Shown here piece by piece: positions 60,712-64,000 of a stretch of DNA of 64,000 nucleotides. How positions within the stretch are numbered: position 1 is the first letter of the stretch; every line of letters begins with the position of its first letter. The DNA lies in assembly GCA_028532915.1 (NCBI GenBank), contig JAQQAI010000006.1, forward strand, positions 1 to 64,000. The letters are read 5' to 3'. Below the pieces are notes generated by a model. That model ran no database searches and had not been told where the DNA came from. It worked only from the letters and a program-made list of their open reading frames with translations. Position numbers and translations under genes: made by a program. This stretch comes from Sphaerochaetaceae bacterium (GTDB lineage: Bacteria; Spirochaetota; Spirochaetia; Sphaerochaetales; Sphaerochaetaceae).

Positions 60712-61532
60712 AATATGCACAAAGTTCAGCAGTATATTACAACTACTCTCTGGAGTATGCGATAAAGGACCTGGCTGCCAGAGGCTATGATGGAATTGAG
60801 ATATGGGGAGGACGTCCCCATATGTACAGGAAGGATCTTGATGATCATGCCTCCATGCTGAAAGATCTTCTTGATGAGAAAGGGATGGAAGTATGCAACT
60901 TCATCCCTGCCCAGTTCCGTTATCCATCATTATTGTGTTCTCTGGAAGAGCGGGTGAGAAAAGACAGTATCGGCTACATCGAAGATGCGATGAACAATGC
61001 GGTGAAGATGGGCTGCCCTTCGGTGAGCCTCTGTCCCGGAATGCTTCCGTGGGATCAGGATGTGAAAAAGGGCTGGGATACTCTGCGCAGAAGCTTTCTC
61101 GAGCTTCATGAGATCAATCAGGACAAAGGACTCAAGCTGCTGATCGAACCGGCCCACCGGTTCGAGACGAACCTGATCCTTACTATAGCAGATGCCTTGA
61201 GGATGATAGAAGAGATGGGTGTCGATGATTACGGAATTCTTCTCGATACGGGGCACTGTCATGTAAACGGAGAGGACTTTACAGAAGTGATCCCTCAATG
61301 TGCCCATCTTCCTCTTCATATTCATCTTGACGACAATAACGGCGACATGGATGCCCATCTGGTTCCCGGTGAAGGAACTGTAGATTTTGAAAGTCTAAAC
61401 CGGGCGTTGAAAAAAAGCGGGTACACCGGATTCGTCTCGGCAGAGCTCGGAACAAAATACATCATGGACCCGGGTGAGGCCTGTGATACATCGTTAACAA
61501 CCATGCGTTCAATATTCGAAGCGGCAATCTGA
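60708..61532 (+). CDS. FrlC-like sugar epimerase/isomerase (TIM barrel)
   Basis: A 274-residue enzyme of the ketose 3-epimerase/FrlC group. Metal ligands: Glu in KLLIEPAHRFE, Asp in YGILLDTGHCHV, His in PLHIHLDDNNG and Glu in FVSAELGTK; LVPGEGTVDF follows as in epimerases. It overlaps the IolB-like gene (ATGA) and its last base is the first of the next ATG (TGATG). Likely acts on a keto-sugar or amino acid-sugar conjugate entering through the TRAP system. Confidence 0.88.
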   Translation: MKYAQSSAVYYNYSLEYAIKDLAARGYDGIEIWGGRPHMYRKDLDDHASMLKDLLDEKGMEVCNFIPAQFRYPSLLCSLEERVRKDSIGYIEDAMNNAVKMGCPSVSLCPGMLPWDQDVKKGWDTLRRSFLELHEINQDKGLKLLIEPAHRFETNLILTIADALRMIEEMGVDDYGILLDTGHCHVNGEDFTEVIPQCAHLPLHIHLDDNNGDMDAHLVPGEGTVDFESLNRALKKSGYTGFVSAELGTKYIMDPGEACDTSLTTMRSIFEAAI

Positions 61533-62686
61533 TGGAAATCGACCAGCTGCAAAGAAGGCTTTCAGAGATTTCAGAGAATCTTGAAGAAAGAAGAAGTGAA
61601 GTGCAATCCAAATGTGCTTCACTTCGCTCTCTGATGAGTATGCATGGTATTGACGGAGTCTATCTTCAGAGAAAGGATTCGTTCGCCTGGCTTACCTGCG
61701 GATCATCGAACGGGGGCCTGATAGGTTCCCTGACCGGCTCGGCATCTCTTTTCATTACCCCGGAGAGACAATGTGTCATCGCATCGAACATCGAGATGCC
61801 CCGGCTGGTAGAGGAGGAGTCTGTCGAACAGCTGGGATTCGAACTTGTCTGTACCGACTGGATGGGTTCCTCTGATTTCGACACGGCCCGATCTCTTGTC
61901 AAGACAGACCGAATCTACAGCGATCTTGGACAGTATGATTCAGATTTCCAAAAGGCCCTTCTTTCTCTGCGCTACAGTCTTACATCCCGTGAGATCGAGC
62001 ACTACAGGATCTTCGGCACTCTGACCAGCCTCATTTTGGAGCAGACGATGATTTCTCTGACTCCGAATATGAGCGAATTCGAGGTTGTAGGGAAACTCTC
62101 TTCGAATCTCTGGGCTCATCAGATAGAACCGGTGAATCTTATGTGTGCCGCAGATGCGAGGGTTTTCTCTTACCGCCATCCGTCACCGACGGCGAAGAAA
62201 CTGGAAGCTTTATGCACGGTGAGTCTGGGAGCGCGTCATGGAGGGCTGATCGTCAGTCTTTCCAGAACAGTCTCCTTCGTTCCTCTACCTTCTAATCTGG
62301 AAAGGAAGAAAGACGCCTGTGACAGAGTCTTTGAAGCGATGGTTAAGAAGACAATCTGCGGTATGCCGGTATCGGCCATACTTGAGAAGGCGATCGAAAC
62401 ATATCGTGAAGCCGGGTTTGACCGGGAGTATCGCCATCATCATCAAGGCGGTGCCATAGGATTTCTTCCGAGAGAGTTCAAAGCGTTTCTCTATTGTGAC
62501 CAGGTGGTTCTGAACAATCAGGGGTACTGCTGGAATCCGACGGTAGGAGGCATGAAATCCGAGGAGACCATCGTGGCGACTGAGAAAGGACCTATTGCAA
62601 TCACATCCCCGATTCACTTTGACAAAACGGAGATCCGGTGCGATAGATCATCGATCTACAATTCAAAGATACTCATTCTTCAATAA
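61532..62686 (+). CDS. M24 (pita-bread fold) peptidase-like protein lacking metal Asp ligands
   Basis: A 384-residue protein. The N-terminal creatinase-N domain contains GIDGVYLQRKDSFAWLTCGS. The M24 domain (about 150-384) has VSLGARHGGLIVSLSRTVSF where active metallopeptidases have D...D, then HHHQGGAIGFLPREF (conserved His) and CWNPTVGGMKSEETIV (Glu). With both Asp ligands replaced, it cannot bind the usual dinuclear metal and may act like creatinase (metal-free hydrolase) or have another role. Relatives are often annotated as Xaa-Pro peptidase or antitoxin VapB. Last gene of the operon. Confidence 0.8.
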   Translation: MEIDQLQRRLSEISENLEERRSEVQSKCASLRSLMSMHGIDGVYLQRKDSFAWLTCGSSNGGLIGSLTGSASLFITPERQCVIASNIEMPRLVEEESVEQLGFELVCTDWMGSSDFDTARSLVKTDRIYSDLGQYDSDFQKALLSLRYSLTSREIEHYRIFGTLTSLILEQTMISLTPNMSEFEVVGKLSSNLWAHQIEPVNLMCAADARVFSYRHPSPTAKKLEALCTVSLGARHGGLIVSLSRTVSFVPLPSNLERKKDACDRVFEAMVKKTICGMPVSAILEKAIETYREAGFDREYRHHHQGGAIGFLPREFKAFLYCDQVVLNNQGYCWNPTVGGMKSEETIVATEKGPIAITSPIHFDKTEIRCDRSSIYNSKILILQ

Positions 62687-63591
62687 TCGCGTTCACTTCT
62701 GAATTTCGGTAGAATAGGCCATACTTGCTCTCTGTATCTGTCATACTCGGGATATTTTTTCCGGGTGATGTTCTCGGTGAAGACTGTTGAACCGATGAAA
62801 AGCAGAGTAAGCATGACAGGTCCGATGATGCTCCAATGAAGAAAAGATTCAGTCACAGATACTCCGAGAAAATAGATACTCCACCATACCCCCAGTTCTC
62901 CCAGATAATTCGGATGTCTTGACAGCGAGAAGAGTCCTGATGTTCTGAAACCCCTCTCATATTCATCTTTCATATTATCTTTTCGCGGAAGAAGTCCGTA
63001 TTTGGCCATTTGAAAATCGTACTGCTGCTGATCGGCTATCGTCTCGATCGTAAGGAACAGCAGGACGAATGCTGCAGCGATAAGTGCGGGCAGGTTTATC
63101 ATATCAGACCTGTTCTGACTCAGCACATACAGGGGTAAAGTGAAACATATGAAGAGAAACTGCTGATAGAATGCGATGAACAGCAGATCGAATGCGATCC
63201 ACGCAACAGGATGAAAGATCTTCTGGTGAAGGATCTTCCACCGGTAATCTTCATTGCCGCTGTACCCGTCTCTTCTGGCGAAATTGAAGGTGAGGCGAGC
63301 CCCCCATAAAGTAACCAGAACAGCGGCAAGAGTGACCGTCGGGTTGAAAGATCCCGCGTAGGCATACATCCATGCATAGGCGATAGGCGATATCGACCAT
63401 AGCCTGTCCGTCCATGAATAATCACCGGTGATCACCGAGAAGATGAAACTGATCAGAGCAGTAGATGCAGTGACTGCAATGACAGTGAGGAGAATTCCGT
63501 ATGTTTCATAGGGGACAGTGTAGATCGACAAGATGAATGCGGTGATGATCATGATGAAAAAGAATATAATTGTTTTCCCTGATAATCTCAT
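62680..63591 (-). CDS. DUF1295 membrane protein (steroid 5-alpha-reductase/ICMT-like)
   Basis: A 303-residue membrane protein with about 7-8 helices. The C-terminal signature SGLFSLSRHPNYLGELGVWW, followed by TENITRKKYPEYDRYREQ, belongs to the DUF1295/isoprenylcysteine-methyltransferase-like family, which acts on lipids using NADPH or SAM. SWTDRLWSISPIAYAW near residue 60 is also typical. ATG 63591 has no Shine-Dalgarno but a promoter ends 6 nt before it. Its stop overlaps that of the M24 gene by 7 nt. Confidence 0.85.
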   Translation of the reverse strand: MRLSGKTIIFFFIMIITAFILSIYTVPYETYGILLTVIAVTASTALISFIFSVITGDYSWTDRLWSISPIAYAWMYAYAGSFNPTVTLAAVLVTLWGARLTFNFARRDGYSGNEDYRWKILHQKIFHPVAWIAFDLLFIAFYQQFLFICFTLPLYVLSQNRSDMINLPALIAAAFVLLFLTIETIADQQQYDFQMAKYGLLPRKDNMKDEYERGFRTSGLFSLSRHPNYLGELGVWWSIYFLGVSVTESFLHWSIIGPVMLTLLFIGSTVFTENITRKKYPEYDRYREQVWPILPKFRSERDY

Positions 63592-63597
63592 ATATTC

Positions 63598-63626
63598 ACT
63601 ATATATTTTACAGAATTTGATATCAA
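63598..63626 (-). promoter_or_regulatory. Promoter of the DUF1295 gene, leaderless geometry
   Basis: On the minus strand TTGATA (63621-63626), 17-nt spacer, TATAGT (63598-63603), then GAATAT and the ATG at 63591. Both hexamers match consensus at 5 of 6 positions. Confidence 0.7.
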
Positions 63627-63661
63627 GTCAAAAACTTTTTTTAAAAAGTAATACGAATCAC

Positions 63662-63690
63662 TTGACTAAAAGTGTCAGTTAACTTATACA
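63662..63690 (+). promoter_or_regulatory. Promoter/operator of the MarR gene, leaderless geometry
   Basis: TTGACT (63662-63667), 17-nt spacer, TATACA (63685-63690), then 6 nt to ATG 63697. The palindrome AGTTAACT (63677-63684) abuts the -10 and equals the core of the efflux operator at 44740-44747, suggesting autoregulation. Confidence 0.65.
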
Positions 63691-63696
63691 TTAGGT

Positions 63697-64000
63697 ATGA
63701 CAAACGGTAGAGAACCAATATACGTTATGCAGCAGATCCTGACGCTTCTTCCGCATATGAACCGCAGGCCTCCGAAGCCGCACAGGACGGGAGACAGGAG
63801 GGTTGGAGCCTTTACTCACAATATGAAAAGGGCTCTCGGTATCCTTCAGAAGAAAGGGTCGATGAATCAGCGGTCTCTGGCAAAGGAGTTGAAGATCAAG
63901 GCTCAGTCGGTTTCGGTGATTGTCAGAAATCTGGAGAAAGAAGGGCTTCTGGAAAAAGAGGATGACCCGTCCAATAAGAGTTCCAATCTTCTTGTTCTGA
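63697..64000 (+). CDS. MarR family transcriptional regulator, 3' truncated
   Basis: An open frame of 101 codons running off the window end. It begins MTNGREPIYVMQQILTLL; a winged helix follows from about residue 45 (HNMKRALGILQKK, MNQRSLAKELKIKAQSVSVI, RNLEKEGLLEKEDD), with the MarR wing SNKSSNLLVL at the edge. The N-terminus has a basic, Pro-rich stretch (NRRPPKPHRTGDRR) that is longer than usual. It probably represses its own promoter. Ligand unknown. Confidence 0.85.
   Translation, partial: MTNGREPIYVMQQILTLLPHMNRRPPKPHRTGDRRVGAFTHNMKRALGILQKKGSMNQRSLAKELKIKAQSVSVIVRNLEKEGLLEKEDDPSNKSSNLLVL

Overview
The window looks like chromosomal DNA of a spirochaete (Spirochaetales or a close relative). 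The evidence is the loosely defined lipoboxes, solute-binding proteins whose mature ends start with G-x-T-E after an ASG/ANG cleavage site, DUF2089 and spirochaete-type envelope genes, and moderate GC. This is an inference from protein style; no rRNA marker is present. Genes are dense on both strands, and I see no tRNA, rRNA, CRISPR array or insertion sequence.

Layout. 0-8 kb: the 3' part of a GH106-like glycosidase, a BCCT transporter with an apparently non-canonical start codon overlapping a trypsin-fold protein with a degenerate triad, and two lipoprotein genes including a C11 (clostripain-type) protease. 8-11.4 kb: a sugar ABC importer (binding protein and two permeases, no ATPase). 11.5-39.7 kb: a large Wzx/Wzy-type exopolysaccharide locus. 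It contains a GNAT fusion, a ManC-like guanylyltransferase, a GGDEF protein with a broken active site, four GT4 and one GT2 glycosyltransferases, a priming sugar-phosphate transferase fused to a dead uridine-kinase-like domain, a WecG/TagA enzyme, a doubly degenerate nucleotidyltransferase/PGT-like fusion, a phosphodiesterase-family protein, a STAS protein, a GH9 glucanase-like lipoprotein, a SpoIIE/RsbW-type switch protein, a Wzc-like co-polymerase, Wzx, Wzy and a CelD-like acetyltransferase.

39.8-44.7 kb: a MATE-ABC-ABC efflux operon behind a long palindromic operator. 45-46.1 kb: a DUF2089/SHOCT-like operon. 46.3-49.6 kb: two tandem Wzi-like outer-membrane barrel proteins. 49.6-55.5 kb: an FCD-type GntR regulator divergent from a tripartite tricarboxylate transporter with a 2-hydroxyacid dehydrogenase and a TIM-barrel isomerase. 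55.8-62.7 kb: a GntR/LacI-hybrid regulator divergent from a TRAP transporter with an IolB-like isomerase, an epimerase and an M24-fold protein. The window ends with a DUF1295 membrane protein and the start of a MarR regulator.

Working together: the 11-39 kb genes should make, polymerise and export a surface polysaccharide. Control appears to involve c-di-GMP binding (pseudo-GGDEF with intact I-site) and a phosphatase/kinase/STAS partner switch encoded within the same operons. The right-hand half scavenges carboxylates or sugar acids under two local repressors. A striking sequence-level pattern is that several genes lacking a Shine-Dalgarno sequence have a promoter-like -35/N17/-10 whose -10 ends exactly 6 nt before the ATG, suggesting leaderless mRNAs.
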